Origin: Anaerolineae bacterium
Lineage (GTDB): Bacteria > Chloroflexota > Anaerolineae > Anaerolineales > Villigracilaceae
Length of the DNA: 64,000 bases
NCBI GenBank assembly: GCA_021324435.1
Contig: JAJPIZ010000005.1
Span: 1 to 64,000, forward strand
Direction: 5' to 3'
Positions 7,010-17,001 of the stretch are shown here, piece after piece; position 1 is the first letter of the stretch, and each line of letters starts with the position of its first letter. Under the pieces are notes generated by a model. The model searched no databases, was not told where the DNA came from, and saw only the letters and a list, made by a program, of their open reading frames with translations. The translations under genes were made by a program, and so were the position numbers.

Positions 7010-9988
7010 ATGAACGAAGACACCCCCAAGCGATTTCGACGATTGATCAATTCTGAAGAAGAGACGCAGGCCGAGCCGCCCTCCCAGCCGCTTCCGCCGA
7101 TGGAGCCGATTCCGTCGCGTCCCGCGCTGGACAAAGACAACATGCCCCTGCCCCGCCGCGTGGATGAGATTGACACAGGCGGGACGCGCGTCACGCCGGC
7201 GGCGTACGAGGTGAAGACCAATCGTCGTTACGCGAGCCAGGTTCCGGTCCCGCCCCGAAGCGGCGTGCCGAGTTTTGAATTCCATTCCATCAATTGGGGA
7301 TGCCTCCTGCGCGGGTTGATCGTCCTTGTTTTCATTCTGGTGGCGGTTGGTTTATGTCTCGGTTCGTTGGCAGTGTATGAATATTATTCCATCGCCAGCT
7401 CGCTCCCGTCCATCAGTGACTTGCAAAACCGCGCCTCACAATTCGAGACCACGCGTATTCTGGATCGAAACGGCGACCTGCTTTACGAAATCCTCGACCC
7501 GAACGCGGGGCGACGCACCTATGTAACGCTCGATAAAATTTCTCCAGAACTTGTGGCGGCCACGATTGCGACCGAAGATAAAGATTACTACTCCCATCCC
7601 GGTTACGATGTATGGGCTATCATCCGCGCCATCTGGCAAAACTACACCAGCGGCGAGACGATTTCAGGCGCATCCACGATCACGCAACAACTGGCGCGCT
7701 CCATCCTTTTATCTCCCGATGAGCGCAATCAGCGCACGTACTTTCGCAAAGCGCGCGAGATCATTCTTGCGGCAGAAATTACGCGGCGTTATTCCAAAGA
7801 TCAAATCCTCGAACTATATCTCAATGAAATTTATTACGGCAATCTTTCGTATGGAATCGAAGCCGCGGCGGAAACATACTTTGGAACGACTGCCGACAAA
7901 TTGACTCTTTCGCAGGCTTCGTTTCTCGCGGGACTTCCTCAATCGCCCGCCGTTTACGATATTTATACTAACCGTGACGCAACCCTGACGCGCAACCAGC
8001 AAGTTTTGACGTTGATGTTGCAAGCGAGTTACGAACAAGGTTGCATCAAGGTCAGCAACAGCGACAAACCCGTCTGTGTTGACCCGGCCAATGCCGCGGC
8101 CGCGGCGGTTGAGATCCGCGATTACAACTTCCCGCCGCCGAACATTGACATGCGTTACCCGCACTGGGTCAATTATGTGCGTTCACAACTCGAATCCAAT
8201 TATGACGCTCAGACCATTTATCGTTCGGGCTTTACGATTTACACCACGCTCGATCCCAATATGCAGGATTACGCCCAGCAACTTGTCGCCAGTCAGGTCG
8301 CCGCGCTGGCCGATAAAAACGCGACGGACGGCGCGCTGATTGCCATCCGCCCCTCAACAGGCGAGATCCTCGCCATGGTCGGCTCGGCAGACTTCAACAA
8401 CACAGCCATTTCAGGTCAGGTCAACATGGCAGTCAGCGAGACGCGCCAACCGGGTTCTTCGATCAAGCCCATCAACTACGTCGCGGCGTTTGAAAAAGGC
8501 TGGACGCCCGCGACGTTGATTTGGGATGTGCCGTCTGAATTTCCTCCGTCGGGCGATCCGAACGATCCGCGGCCTCCGTACATCCCAAATAATTACGACA
8601 ACAAATTCCACGGGCCAGTCACGGTTCGCACTGCGCTTTCAAACTCGTTCAACATTCCGGCGGTTAAAACTTTGCAATTCGTCGGCGTGTATGGCGACCA
8701 TGGAATGATCGCCATGGCGCATCGTTTTGGAATCACCTCGCTCAATCGTGAGGACTATGGTCTCTCGCTCACCCTCGGCGGCGGCGATGTGAGTCTGTTG
8801 GAAATGGTCAGCGCGTATTCGGTCTTTGCGAATGGAGGCATCCGCGTCCCGCCTGTATCAATTCTTAAAGTCGTAGATCATCGAGGCAACATTGTCTATG
8901 AATATAAACCGCCGCAGGGCGAGCAAATCATTCGCCCCGAACACGCGTATTTGATCACTTCCATTCTTTCAGACAACGACGCGCGCTCATGGATGTTTGG
9001 CCCCAACTCTGTTTTGAACCTCCCATTCCCGGTCGCGGCCAAGACGGGGACCACAAATGATTTTCGCGACAACTGGACTCTCGGGTACACACCGGACCTC
9101 GCGGCGGGCGTCTGGGTCGGTAACGCGGACTACACTCCGATGGTCAACACCACCGGACTGACGGGCGCCGCGCCGATCTGGTCGCAGTTCATGCAGACCG
9201 CCGTCCCGTATGTGACGCAGGGAAACCCGAGTCCGTTCACTCGTCCCGCGGGAATCGTGGATAAAGTGATTTGTTCCGCTTCGGGCACGGAACCGTCGCA
9301 ATGGTGCAAAAGCAAACGCACCGAAGTCTTCGCGTCTGATCAACCGCCTCTGCCTGCCGGCCAGGATTTGCGCCGCCAGGCAGTCATTGACACATGGACC
9401 GGCCTTGAAGCAAGCAATGCTTGTGATGATTTTACCGACACTGAGTTTGTGATCAACGTCACCGATCCATGGGCGCGCAAATGGTTCAACACCAAAGATG
9501 GCCGCAACTGGCTGGACGACAACAATTTTTCTGTTCCGCCTGTCTATGCCCCTGAGCGCGAGTGTAACAGCGGCGATCCGCGCCCCACACTGAAAATCAA
9601 CGTGAATGATGGCGATGTTCTCTCTCAGAGCATCCTTACAATCACGGGCACTGCGGATGCAACGGGCGGATTTAAATCCTGGAAACTTGAGTTTAGTCTT
9701 GGAAGTCATCCCAACGCCTGGACAACTCTTGCTCAGGGCAATCAGCCCGTGAAAAATGATCTAATGTTCAACTGGGATTTATCGAACCTGCCAAGCGGTG
9801 ATATTGCTTTGCATTTATATGTCACCGGCACGAATGGATATGCGGAGAAATTTGTTCATTTCACATTTGCGCCTCCGCCCCCACCGCCTCCCCCCCCAAC
9901 GAATACGCCGGTGGCGATCATCCCAACGGACACACCGACCATCACACCTTTCCCAACCGAAACGCCAACGGAAACACCCACACCGTAG
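7010..9988 (+). CDS. Class A penicillin-binding protein (transglycosylase/transpeptidase)
   Basis: Bifunctional peptidoglycan synthase of 992 residues. A cytoplasmic Pro-rich N terminus of about 100 residues precedes one membrane segment near 104-128. The GT51 domain follows, with ATEDKDYYSHPGYD holding the catalytic Glu and then STITQQLARS. The transpeptidase has SSIKP with the acyl-accepting Ser near residue 482, SNSFN (SxN) and KTGTTNDF near 678. The C-terminal part has a beta-rich domain and a tail of nine Pro and TPT repeats, typical of extracytoplasmic proteins in this lineage. There is no clear Shine-Dalgarno. The creatininase-family gene starts eight bases after the stop. Confidence 0.95.
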   Translation: MNEDTPKRFRRLINSEEETQAEPPSQPLPPMEPIPSRPALDKDNMPLPRRVDEIDTGGTRVTPAAYEVKTNRRYASQVPVPPRSGVPSFEFHSINWGCLLRGLIVLVFILVAVGLCLGSLAVYEYYSIASSLPSISDLQNRASQFETTRILDRNGDLLYEILDPNAGRRTYVTLDKISPELVAATIATEDKDYYSHPGYDVWAIIRAIWQNYTSGETISGASTITQQLARSILLSPDERNQRTYFRKAREIILAAEITRRYSKDQILELYLNEIYYGNLSYGIEAAAETYFGTTADKLTLSQASFLAGLPQSPAVYDIYTNRDATLTRNQQVLTLMLQASYEQGCIKVSNSDKPVCVDPANAAAAAVEIRDYNFPPPNIDMRYPHWVNYVRSQLESNYDAQTIYRSGFTIYTTLDPNMQDYAQQLVASQVAALADKNATDGALIAIRPSTGEILAMVGSADFNNTAISGQVNMAVSETRQPGSSIKPINYVAAFEKGWTPATLIWDVPSEFPPSGDPNDPRPPYIPNNYDNKFHGPVTVRTALSNSFNIPAVKTLQFVGVYGDHGMIAMAHRFGITSLNREDYGLSLTLGGGDVSLLEMVSAYSVFANGGIRVPPVSILKVVDHRGNIVYEYKPPQGEQIIRPEHAYLITSILSDNDARSWMFGPNSVLNLPFPVAAKTGTTNDFRDNWTLGYTPDLAAGVWVGNADYTPMVNTTGLTGAAPIWSQFMQTAVPYVTQGNPSPFTRPAGIVDKVICSASGTEPSQWCKSKRTEVFASDQPPLPAGQDLRRQAVIDTWTGLEASNACDDFTDTEFVINVTDPWARKWFNTKDGRNWLDDNNFSVPPVYAPERECNSGDPRPTLKINVNDGDVLSQSILTITGTADATGGFKSWKLEFSLGSHPNAWTTLAQGNQPVKNDLMFNWDLSNLPSGDIALHLYVTGTNGYAEKFVHFTFAPPPPPPPPPTNTPVAIIPTDTPTITPFPTETPTETPTP

Positions 9989-9995
9989 GAATAAT

Positions 9996-10682
9996 ATGCG
10001 CCTCGAAGATTTAAACTGGATGGATGTTGAAAAATATCTTCAACATGAAGATCGTTTGATGTTGGTGATCGGTGCGACGGAGCAACATGGTTATCTCAGC
10101 CTGTTGACAGACATCAAGATTCCGCTGGCGCTGGCCGATTCCGCCTCACAAGCGACCGGTGTGCTGGTCGCGCCACCTTTGAACTTCGGTTCATCTCCAT
10201 ATTTTCTCTCCTACCCCGGCACATTGAGTTTGCGCGTCAGCACCTTGATCGCGGCTGTGGAAGATATTGTCCGCTCCGCATATGGTCATGGCTTTCGGCG
10301 CGTTCTCATTATCAACGGCCATGGTGGGAATTCGCCAGCGCGCGGCCATTTGCACGAAGTCAATAACGATCTGCCCGATCTTAAACTCAACTGGTATGAC
10401 TGGTGGCTGTCTCATTCCATTGAAGCAGTAGCTGTCAGGCATAACCTCAAGCCGAGTCACGCCAACTGGCTGGAGGCTTTTTCTTTCACTGTCGTTGGTG
10501 AAATGCCGGAAGAAAACAAGACCCCGCCCAGGGTCCCGCGCGCGATCGTGGATTCAAAAACTGCGCGCCAAGTCTACGGCGATGGGTCCTTTAGCGGGCC
10601 GTACCGCGTCAGCGACGAGGTCATGCACGAGATTTTTGCCGCGGCCCTCGAAGACATCCTTCAAATGTTAAAGTTCGATTAA
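9996..10682 (+). CDS. Creatininase-family amidohydrolase
   Basis: A 228-residue protein with the creatininase (MftE-like) metal-site pattern: VIGATEQHGYLSLLTD gives Glu, His and Asp, and INGHGGN supplies the second conserved segment. Family members hydrolyse creatinine, formamides in riboflavin and deazaflavin synthesis, or the mycofactocin precursor. The substrate here is unknown. I chose the ATG at 9996 because AGGA precedes it and similarity starts there; an open frame upstream to 9798 is only a shadow of the PBP tail. It follows the PBP stop by seven bases, so both are probably on one transcript. Confidence 0.85.
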   Translation: MRLEDLNWMDVEKYLQHEDRLMLVIGATEQHGYLSLLTDIKIPLALADSASQATGVLVAPPLNFGSSPYFLSYPGTLSLRVSTLIAAVEDIVRSAYGHGFRRVLIINGHGGNSPARGHLHEVNNDLPDLKLNWYDWWLSHSIEAVAVRHNLKPSHANWLEAFSFTVVGEMPEENKTPPRVPRAIVDSKTARQVYGDGSFSGPYRVSDEVMHEIFAAALEDILQMLKFD

Positions 10683-10690
10683 CCCGGCTC

Positions 10691-10719
10691 TTGACGTAAA
10701 GCCATCCGGCGCGTATAAT
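10691..10719 (+). promoter_or_regulatory. rpoC promoter
   Basis: TTGACG, 17-bp spacer, TATAAT, nine bases after the stop of the preceding gene. The leader to the GTG start is about 155 bases. Confidence 0.8.
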
Positions 10720-10754
10720 CTTGCTCGTTGGATGTAAAAATCGAGCAAAACATC

Positions 10755-10800
10755 GCAAGCGCTTGAGGAGAAAAGCCTCGAAGCGCTTGCCTTTGTTTGT
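10755..10800 (+). promoter_or_regulatory. Leader hairpin, possible attenuator of rpoC
   Basis: Fourteen paired bases (GCAAGCGCTT plus GAGG, one bulged C) with a seven-base loop, followed by CTTTGTTTGT. It sits between promoter and start codon, so it may terminate or pause early transcription. An intrinsic terminator is suggested but the T tract is interrupted. Confidence 0.45.
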
Positions 10801-10880
10801 CTCTCGTACATGCCGACTACACGCTGTGCAGAGACACTCGCTCATATCTCGAATCTTTATGTGTGACGAGGAGAGAACCA

Positions 10881-13800
10881 GTGGAAACCAAAGGACTGAC
10901 CGCACTCCGTATCAGCCTGGCATCGCCCCAAACGATCCTGTCGTGGTCGTACGGCGAAGTGCTAAAACCTGAAACCATTAACTACCGCCGTCTGCGGCCC
11001 GAAAAGGATGGGTTGTTTTGCGAGGCCATTTTCGGCCCCACCCGCGACTGGCAATGCTATTGCGGAAAATACAAGAACCCGCGCTATAAGGGAATCATCT
11101 GTGATAAATGCGGCGTGGAAGTAACGCGCGCCGCTGTTCGCCGCGAGCGTATGGGACATATCGCGCTGGCGACTCCTGTCGCGCATATCTGGTACACACG
11201 GCGCATCCCGTCTCAACTCGGAATGTTGCTCGATATTTCGCGTCGTAATTTGGACCGTGTGCTTTACTTCGCCCAATACATCGTTACCTACGTTGACGAA
11301 GAGGCCCGCAAGAAAGCCTTGCAGAGACTCGAGGATGAAATCTCCGTCTCCGAGCGCGAACAGGCCGCGGGAGTCAACGCCAAGATCGCCGAGATCAAGA
11401 CTCGACGCGATCATAAACTGAACGAAATCAATCAAAAACGCTCGGCTCTCGAACAGGGCTACGACGAAGTCATCGCTGAACAACTCGATCCTGTCATCAA
11501 AGAGGGACAGAAGCTGGAGAAGACCCTGCAAGATCAAATGGGCCAGCTGGCCAAGAAGGCCATCGTCTTTGAGTTGACAGGTGAGAAGATTCTGGACGCG
11601 AACGATAAAGTCTCGAGCAAGCACATCAGTCAGGTGCAGAAAATCGTCCAGAAGAAACTCGAAGTGCTCGAGAACGAACTGAAAGACAAGCGCGCCAGGG
11701 AACTTGAAGAACTCAAGATTCAGGCCAGCAAAGTCAAAGCTGAAGCCGATATGCAGATGGAAGGCCTGCGCGCACAACTCGAAGATCAAACCTCTGCATC
11801 AGCCAACCAGTCCTCACGCCAGCGCGATGAGTTGATGGAACTGCGTCCGTTCACGTTCATCAGCGAAGTGCGCTACCGTGAACTCAAACAGCGCTGGGGT
11901 CAGGTCTTCCGCGCCGACATGGGCGCCGAGGCTTTTTACGATATCCTCGAACGCCTTGACCTCGATAAATTATCTGAAGAACTCTGGCATGAGGTGAAGA
12001 CCACCAAGTCGAAGCAAAAGCGCAAAAAGGCGACCACTCGTCTCAAGGTCGTGGAGGCATTCCGTCGCTCGGGCAATCGCCCCGAGTGGATGATCCTGAC
12101 CATTCTGCCGGTCATTCCGCCCGATCTGCGTCCGATGGTTCAACTGGATGGCGGCCGCTTTGCGACTTCCGACTTGAACGATCTGTATCGCCGTGTGATT
12201 AACCGCAACAACCGCTTGAAGAGATTGCTCGAACTCGGCGCGCCGGATGTCATCATCCGCAACGAGAAACGCATGTTGCAGGAAGCGGTTGACAGCCTCA
12301 TTGATAACAGCCAGCGCGGCAAGGCGCTCTCGCGCCGCGGGCGCCGCGAACTCAAGTCCTTGAGTGACATGCTCAAAGGCAAGAAGGGACGCTTTCGCCG
12401 CAACCTGCTCGGCAAGCGCGTGGATTATTCCGGCCGCTCCGTGATCGTCGTCGGCCCGCAGTTGAAACTTTATCAATGCGGTTTGCCGAAGACCATGGCC
12501 TTGGAACTTTATCGTCCGTTTGTGATTGCGCGCCTCGTCCAGAACGGCTACGCCGCGAACGTCAAGGGCGCGCGCCGCTTGATCGAACGCAACCGCCCCG
12601 AGGTCTGGGAAGCGCTCGAGGATGTCATCAAAGATCGTCCCGTGCTCCTCAACCGTGCTCCGACTCTGCACCGTCTTGGCATTCAAGCTTTTGAACCAAT
12701 CTTGATCGAAGGCTCGGCCATTCAATTACATCCTCTTGTCACCACCGCCTTCAACGCAGACTTTGATGGCGACCAGATGGCTGTGCACGTGCCTCTATCT
12801 CAAAAGGCCGTGACCGAAGCGCGCACACTGATGCTGGCTTCCAAAAATCTGTTGAAGCCCGCCGATGGCGAGCCAATCATCTCGCCGTCGAAAGATATGG
12901 TGCTCGGCGTTTATTATCTGACGATGCTGCACCAGCAGCCTCATAAGGGCGATGGACGCGCCTTTGCCGACATGGATGAAGTCGAACTTGCCTATCAACT
13001 TGATCAGGTTGACATTCATACTCGCATCAAACTGCGGGCAACGACCTGGTACAACGACAAAGGCGACCGACTGCCGCAAGCTGAAACGCGTCTCATCGAG
13101 ACGACGGTGGGGCGCGTGCTCTTCAACCGCATCCTGCCTCCTGAAGTTCAGTTTACCAATGAAAAGCTGGATAAAGGCGGAGTCAAAGATTTGATTGCCG
13201 ATGTGTACGAACTCTGTGGCCAGGAAAAGACCACAGATGTTGCGGACCGCATCAAGGCCATGGGCTTTGAATACGCCATGAAGTCTGGTACGACGCTGGC
13301 TGTGGCCGACATCTCCATCCCGTCTGAGCGCAAGGATATTATTTCCGAGGCCCAGAAGCAGGTCGAGGTTGTTGAGCGTGATTTCCGCCGTGGTTTGCTC
13401 ACCGAACAGGAACAGAACGAGCGCGTCATCGAGATTTGGCAAAAGACCACCGACACAGTGGCTGACGCTGTCAGGAAGCACATGGACCCGGATGGCAACC
13501 TCTCCACAATGGCGAGTTCTGGCGCGACCAAAGGCGGCTTCTCAACGATTTCGCAGTTGGCCGGTATGCGCGGCCTTATGGCCGACCCCGCGGGCCGCAT
13601 CATTCCGCTCCCCATTCGCTCCAACTTCCGCGAAGGCTTGACCGCGCTCGAATATTTCATTTCAACACACGGCGCGCGCAAAGGTCTGGCGGATACCGCT
13701 CTCCGCACGGCAGACGCGGGTTACCTCACCCGCCGCCTCGTAGACATCGCGCAGGATATCATTATCAATGAGCATGACTGCGAAACCAAAGAAGGCGTCT

Positions 13801-15128
13801 ACATTCGCCGCAAGGATGATGTGGCCGGACAATCTTTGTCCAGCCGTTTGTATAGCCGCCTGCTCGCTGAGCGCGTGATTCATCCTCAGACCGGCGAAGT
13901 GATCGGCGAACGCGATGACGTGATTGATCACATCATGGCGCGTAAGATCGCGGCTTCCGGCATTGAAGAAGTCAAAGTCCGCTCACCCTTGACCTGTGAA
14001 CTTCAGCATGGCATCTGCGCCAAATGCTACGGCCTTGACCTGGGTCGCGGCGATATGGTGGACCTCGGCGCGGCGGTTGGTATCGTGGCCGCTCAATCCA
14101 TCGGCGAACCTGGCACGCAGTTGACCCTCCGCACGTTCCACACCGGTGGTGTGGCCGCTGGCGGCGCAGACATCACGACCGGTCTGCCGCGGGTGGAAGA
14201 ACTCTTCGAAGCGCGCAAGCAGCCGAAAGGTGAAGCTGTCGTGGCGGAAATCAGCGGCGTTGTTCGCTTGATGATGTCCGAAAAATACGCGGACCTGCGC
14301 GAGGTCAAGATTGAACACGCGGAAATGGTCCACGATGAATACAACGTCCCCGAAGACTGGAAGTACATGGTCAAGGACGAAGGCGAAGTCAAAACGGGTG
14401 AAGTGCTGGCGACCAAAGACAAAGCCACCATCACTGCCCAACACGCGGGACGCGTGGCTGTGGATAAGAAAGAACACAAGATCATAGTCTCGTATGAACA
14501 GCGCGAAGAAAAAATCTACGAGATTCCCACTACAGCCCGCCTGCTCGTCAAGGACGGCGATCATGCCGAGGCTGGTCAAGCGTTGACCGAAGGCTCGCTC
14601 AATCCTCATCGCGTTCTGCGCATTCAAGGACGCGAAGCTGCCCAGATGTATCTGCTCAGTGAGATTCAAAAAGTGTATCGCTCGCAGGGCCAGAACATCC
14701 ATGACAAACATTTCGAGGTCATCATCCGCAAGATGATGAGCAAAGTCTCGGTGAGCCGCCCTGGTGACAGCAAATACCTGCCGGGCGACACCGTGGACCG
14801 TCAGGAATTGCGCAAGCTGAACGAGCAGTTGCTCGCCGAAGGCAAACAACCCGCCAAGTTCCTTGAAACTTTGCTTGGCGTGACCAAGGCCTCGCTCTCA
14901 ACCGACTCATTCCTCTCGGCCTCCTCCTTCCAGCACACCATCAAGGTGTTGGCGAGCGCGGCCATTGGCTCGACGACTGATCCGCTGTACGGCTTGAAGG
15001 AAAATGTGATCATTGGCAAACTGATCCCGGCGGGCACAGGTTTCACTCCTGGCCGCTTCAAAGCCGGGCCTACAGAGGGAACTTCCTCACAATGGACGGA
15101 AGTCAGCGAAACCGCTTCAGCCGATTAA
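10881..15128 (+). CDS. rpoC: RNA polymerase beta-prime subunit
   Basis: Catalytic subunit of RNA polymerase, 1415 residues. The first zinc site is [13 protein letters not shown] plus CDKCGVE near residues 58-80. The magnesium-binding [12 protein letters not shown] lies near 624-632, and the second zinc site ends in [10 protein letters not shown]. Between the clamp helices region (about residue 140) and [17 protein letters not shown] there is a long charged coiled coil of roughly 180 residues, larger than the equivalent in E. coli. GTG at 10881 is preceded by ACGAGGAGA and starts [16 protein letters not shown], matching family N termini. The usual partner rpoB is not upstream. The gene has its own promoter, leader hairpin and terminator. 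Confidence 0.97.
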   Translation: METKGLTALRISLASPQTILSWSYGEVLKPETINYRRLRPEKDGLFCEAIFGPTRDWQCYCGKYKNPRYKGIICDKCGVEVTRAAVRRERMGHIALATPVAHIWYTRRIPSQLGMLLDISRRNLDRVLYFAQYIVTYVDEEARKKALQRLEDEISVSEREQAAGVNAKIAEIKTRRDHKLNEINQKRSALEQGYDEVIAEQLDPVIKEGQKLEKTLQDQMGQLAKKAIVFELTGEKILDANDKVSSKHISQVQKIVQKKLEVLENELKDKRARELEELKIQASKVKAEADMQMEGLRAQLEDQTSASANQSSRQRDELMELRPFTFISEVRYRELKQRWGQVFRADMGAEAFYDILERLDLDKLSEELWHEVKTTKSKQKRKKATTRLKVVEAFRRSGNRPEWMILTILPVIPPDLRPMVQLDGGRFATSDLNDLYRRVINRNNRLKRLLELGAPDVIIRNEKRMLQEAVDSLIDNSQRGKALSRRGRRELKSLSDMLKGKKGRFRRNLLGKRVDYSGRSVIVVGPQLKLYQCGLPKTMALELYRPFVIARLVQNGYAANVKGARRLIERNRPEVWEALEDVIKDRPVLLNRAPTLHRLGIQAFEPILIEGSAIQLHPLVTTAFNADFDGDQMAVHVPLSQKAVTEARTLMLASKNLLKPADGEPIISPSKDMVLGVYYLTMLHQQPHKGDGRAFADMDEVELAYQLDQVDIHTRIKLRATTWYNDKGDRLPQAETRLIETTVGRVLFNRILPPEVQFTNEKLDKGGVKDLIADVYELCGQEKTTDVADRIKAMGFEYAMKSGTTLAVADISIPSERKDIISEAQKQVEVVERDFRRGLLTEQEQNERVIEIWQKTTDTVADAVRKHMDPDGNLSTMASSGATKGGFSTISQLAGMRGLMADPAGRIIPLPIRSNFREGLTALEYFISTHGARKGLADTALRTADAGYLTRRLVDIAQDIIINEHDCETKEGVYIRRKDDVAGQSLSSRLYSRLLAERVIHPQTGEVIGERDDVIDHIMARKIAASGIEEVKVRSPLTCELQHGICAKCYGLDLGRGDMVDLGAAVGIVAAQSIGEPGTQLTLRTFHTGGVAAGGADITTGLPRVEELFEARKQPKGEAVVAEISGVVRLMMSEKYADLREVKIEHAEMVHDEYNVPEDWKYMVKDEGEVKTGEVLATKDKATITAQHAGRVAVDKKEHKIIVSYEQREEKIYEIPTTARLLVKDGDHAEAGQALTEGSLNPHRVLRIQGREAAQMYLLSEIQKVYRSQGQNIHDKHFEVIIRKMMSKVSVSRPGDSKYLPGDTVDRQELRKLNEQLLAEGKQPAKFLETLLGVTKASLSTDSFLSASSFQHTIKVLASAAIGSTTDPLYGLKENVIIGKLIPAGTGFTPGRFKAGPTEGTSSQWTEVSETASAD

Positions 15129-15134
15129 CAAACA

Positions 15135-15167
15135 AACAGAGACGCCCGCAAGAGCGTCTCTGTTTTT
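15135..15167 (+). terminator. rpoC terminator
   Basis: Eleven-bp stem (AACAGAGACGC/GCGTCTCTGTT) followed by TTTTT, seven bases after the stop codon. Confidence 0.9.
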
Positions 15168-15195
15168 CATAGGCAACTGTAATCTGCCCGTCTTA

Positions 15196-15227
15196 TTGTA
15201 GAGGCGTAACATGTTGCGCCTCTACAA
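15196..15227. repeat. Palindrome TTGTAGAGGCG/CGCCTCTACAA
   Basis: Eleven-bp inverted repeat with a 10-nt loop. The stop codon of the HD-GYP gene (15222-15224) lies inside its right arm. It resembles a dispersed repeat and may act as a terminator for that gene. Confidence 0.6.
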
Positions 15228-16070
15228 TTTGATCTTCTTCGGTGTTTGCGCGACGAAATCCTGAATCACTTCCAGGTTCGCCTCCGGCTTTACATCATCG
15301 GGCTTCCCTGTATTTCCCGTAAACTCAGCGGTAAACGTACTGCCTTGCGCGTGAAGCCGGTGCTCGCCCGTGCAGGTGTGACAATATCGAATGTCGCCGT
15401 CCCGCGTCTCGCGCGTGACCGTGATGATCGCTCCGCAAGTTGGGCAGGGCACGAGCGGAATCCCCTCGTCGCTGTGCGCGACGATGTGCGCCAATTGATC
15501 TTTTCGATTCAGCTCCTTCATTCCATTCACGATATTTGAATCGAAATGAGAACCCGCGTCCTGTTCGAGGCGCGCGAGCGCATCGCTGATCGGGAGACCC
15601 TTGTGGTAGGGGCGCTCGCTTGTCATGGCATCGAACGCATCGGTAATGGCGACCAGCCGCGAGGGAAGTGTGATGCGGTCTCCATCCAAACCAAACGGAT
15701 ACCCTTTTCCATCCAATCGTTCATGATGATGCAGAATCACATCCAATACCAATGAGGCCAGCGGATGCGCCTCGATTAATTCTCCGCCGATGGTCGGATG
15801 CGTTTTGAGCGTTTCGAACTCAGCCGCCTCCAGTCCGCTCTTTTTGCGCAGGATACTATCTGAAATTCCGACCTTGCCGAGGTCGTGCAAAAAGGCTGCG
15901 ATGGCGGCTTGCGCGCTTTCATCGTTTGAAAGACCGAGTTGCTTCGCCAGCAATTTTGTAAATTGCGAAACGCGCCACACATGCCCGCCTGTGTATGTGT
16001 CACGCGCCTCGATCACATCGCCCATGATGAGCAGAGATTTGAGCAGTGCCTTGTCAACGTCAACATTCAT
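15222..16070 (-). CDS. HD-GYP domain protein with C-terminal zinc ribbon
   Basis: A 282-residue soluble protein. The HD-GYP domain has HDLGK at residues 62-66, the conserved HHH at 114-116 and DGKGYPFG at 120-127, the signature of enzymes that hydrolyse cyclic di-GMP. After about residue 210 a small ribbon carries CPTC and CHTC, likely to bind one zinc. There is no sensor or receiver domain, so the input is unknown; the ribbon may mediate binding. It is divergent from the methyltransferase-like gene, with a 54-base AT-rich spacer. Confidence 0.85.
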   Translation of the reverse strand: MNVDVDKALLKSLLIMGDVIEARDTYTGGHVWRVSQFTKLLAKQLGLSNDESAQAAIAAFLHDLGKVGISDSILRKKSGLEAAEFETLKTHPTIGGELIEAHPLASLVLDVILHHHERLDGKGYPFGLDGDRITLPSRLVAITDAFDAMTSERPYHKGLPISDALARLEQDAGSHFDSNIVNGMKELNRKDQLAHIVAHSDEGIPLVPCPTCGAIITVTRETRDGDIRYCHTCTGEHRLHAQGSTFTAEFTGNTGKPDDVKPEANLEVIQDFVAQTPKKIKL

Positions 16071-16110
16071 GGCCGCATCCTCATCGAAAGATTATCAATA
16101 ATACTGTCAG

Positions 16111-16116
16111 TATAAT
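16111..16116 (+). promoter_or_regulatory. Possible -10 box of a leaderless gene
   Basis: TATAAT ends eight bases before the ATG at 16125, too close for a ribosome-binding site. No good -35 is visible. Confidence 0.4.
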
Positions 16117-16124
16117 CAAAGCCA

Positions 16125-16952
16125 ATGAAAAAGTCATCCCACCTGCAGGCTGTTTCCAAAAAACCGGAGGGACAGCCGACGCGCGGCAAGACCGCCTCGA
16201 ATCGACTCCGCCGCGTGGATAATTTCATTCTGCTCTACGAGCCGTCGCTTCTCACGCGGACCGATGACCGGTTCGCCGATGCCCTGTTCGTTGACCTCGG
16301 CTACGGCTTCGACCCGCGCACCACGTTGGAGTCTGCGGCGCGCTTCCGGCGTCTGAATCCGAATCTCAAAATCCTCGGCGTGGAAATTGACAAGGAACGT
16401 GTCGAAGCGGCGCTTCCATTTGCCGATGAAAAAACGTTCTTTCGACTCGGCGGATTCAATTTGCCGCTGCTCGAAGGCGAGAGTGTTCGATTGATTCGTG
16501 CTTTCAATGTCTTGCGTCAGTACGAAGAAAAGGACTTCGCTCCCGCGTACGAACGGCTTGCTCACTACATCCTGCCCGGCGGCTTGATGATCGAGGGGAC
16601 GTCGAATCCGTTTGGAAGTATTTGGGCGGCGAATGCAGCCAGAAAAATGGAAGATGGATCATGGAAAATGGAAGCATTGGTCTTCAGCACCAACTTTCGC
16701 TTGGGATTCGACGTGGAAGAGTTTCAAACAATTCTGCCGAAGAATTTAATTCATCGCGTCGTTCCCGGCGAAGCGATCTATGATTTCTTCGAGGCATGGA
16801 AGCGCGCCGCGGCGGAAACGGCCGCGGCCAAAGCGTATGGCGCGCGTCAGTGGTTTGGCGCGGCCGCCCAAAGTCTGGCGCGACGCGGGTACAAGGTCAA
16901 TCTGCAGAAGAAGTGGTTGTCCAAGGGTTGGTTGATCTGGGAACGGGACTGA
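16125..16952 (+). CDS. Class I SAM-dependent methyltransferase-like protein
   Basis: A 275-residue protein with a basic N-terminal extension of about 30 residues. A Rossmann-type methyltransferase core follows: FVDLGYGFDPRTTLE is motif I, ILGVEIDKERVEAA is the acidic motif II region, and the later strand LAHYILPGGLMIEG resembles motifs V and VI. The substrate is unknown. Between two normal helices lies ARKMEDGSWKMEA, encoded by a GGAAGATGG-type iteration at 16646-16672; this looks like a small in-frame repeat insertion. No ribosome-binding site is seen. Confidence 0.65.
   Translation: MKKSSHLQAVSKKPEGQPTRGKTASNRLRRVDNFILLYEPSLLTRTDDRFADALFVDLGYGFDPRTTLESAARFRRLNPNLKILGVEIDKERVEAALPFADEKTFFRLGGFNLPLLEGESVRLIRAFNVLRQYEEKDFAPAYERLAHYILPGGLMIEGTSNPFGSIWAANAARKMEDGSWKMEALVFSTNFRLGFDVEEFQTILPKNLIHRVVPGEAIYDFFEAWKRAAAETAAAKAYGARQWFGAAAQSLARRGYKVNLQKKWLSKGWLIWERD
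16646..16672 (+). repeat. In-frame AATGGAAGATGG-type iteration
   Basis: Repeated words ATGGAAGATGG, ATCATGG and AAAATGGAA within the methyltransferase-like gene, without a shift of frame. It could be a short copy of a dispersed family or chance low complexity. Confidence 0.4.
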
Positions 16953-17001
16953 TTAATTCGTTTATACTTCGTATTGTTATTTTTTGATTCCGAGAGATTC
17001 G

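Noticed and set aside
9880-9988. Minisatellite at the PBP 3' end
   Set aside because: The C- and A-rich run encodes a Pro/Thr tail typical of exported proteins in this group.
9798-9995. Open frame extending the creatininase gene upstream
   Set aside because: It runs through the Pro-rich tail of the PBP gene in another frame. Homology and AGGA place the start at 9996.
10797-10880. Longer N terminus for rpoC
   Set aside because: The extra residues lie in the hairpin leader and do not match RpoC. GTG at 10881 has a good ribosome site.
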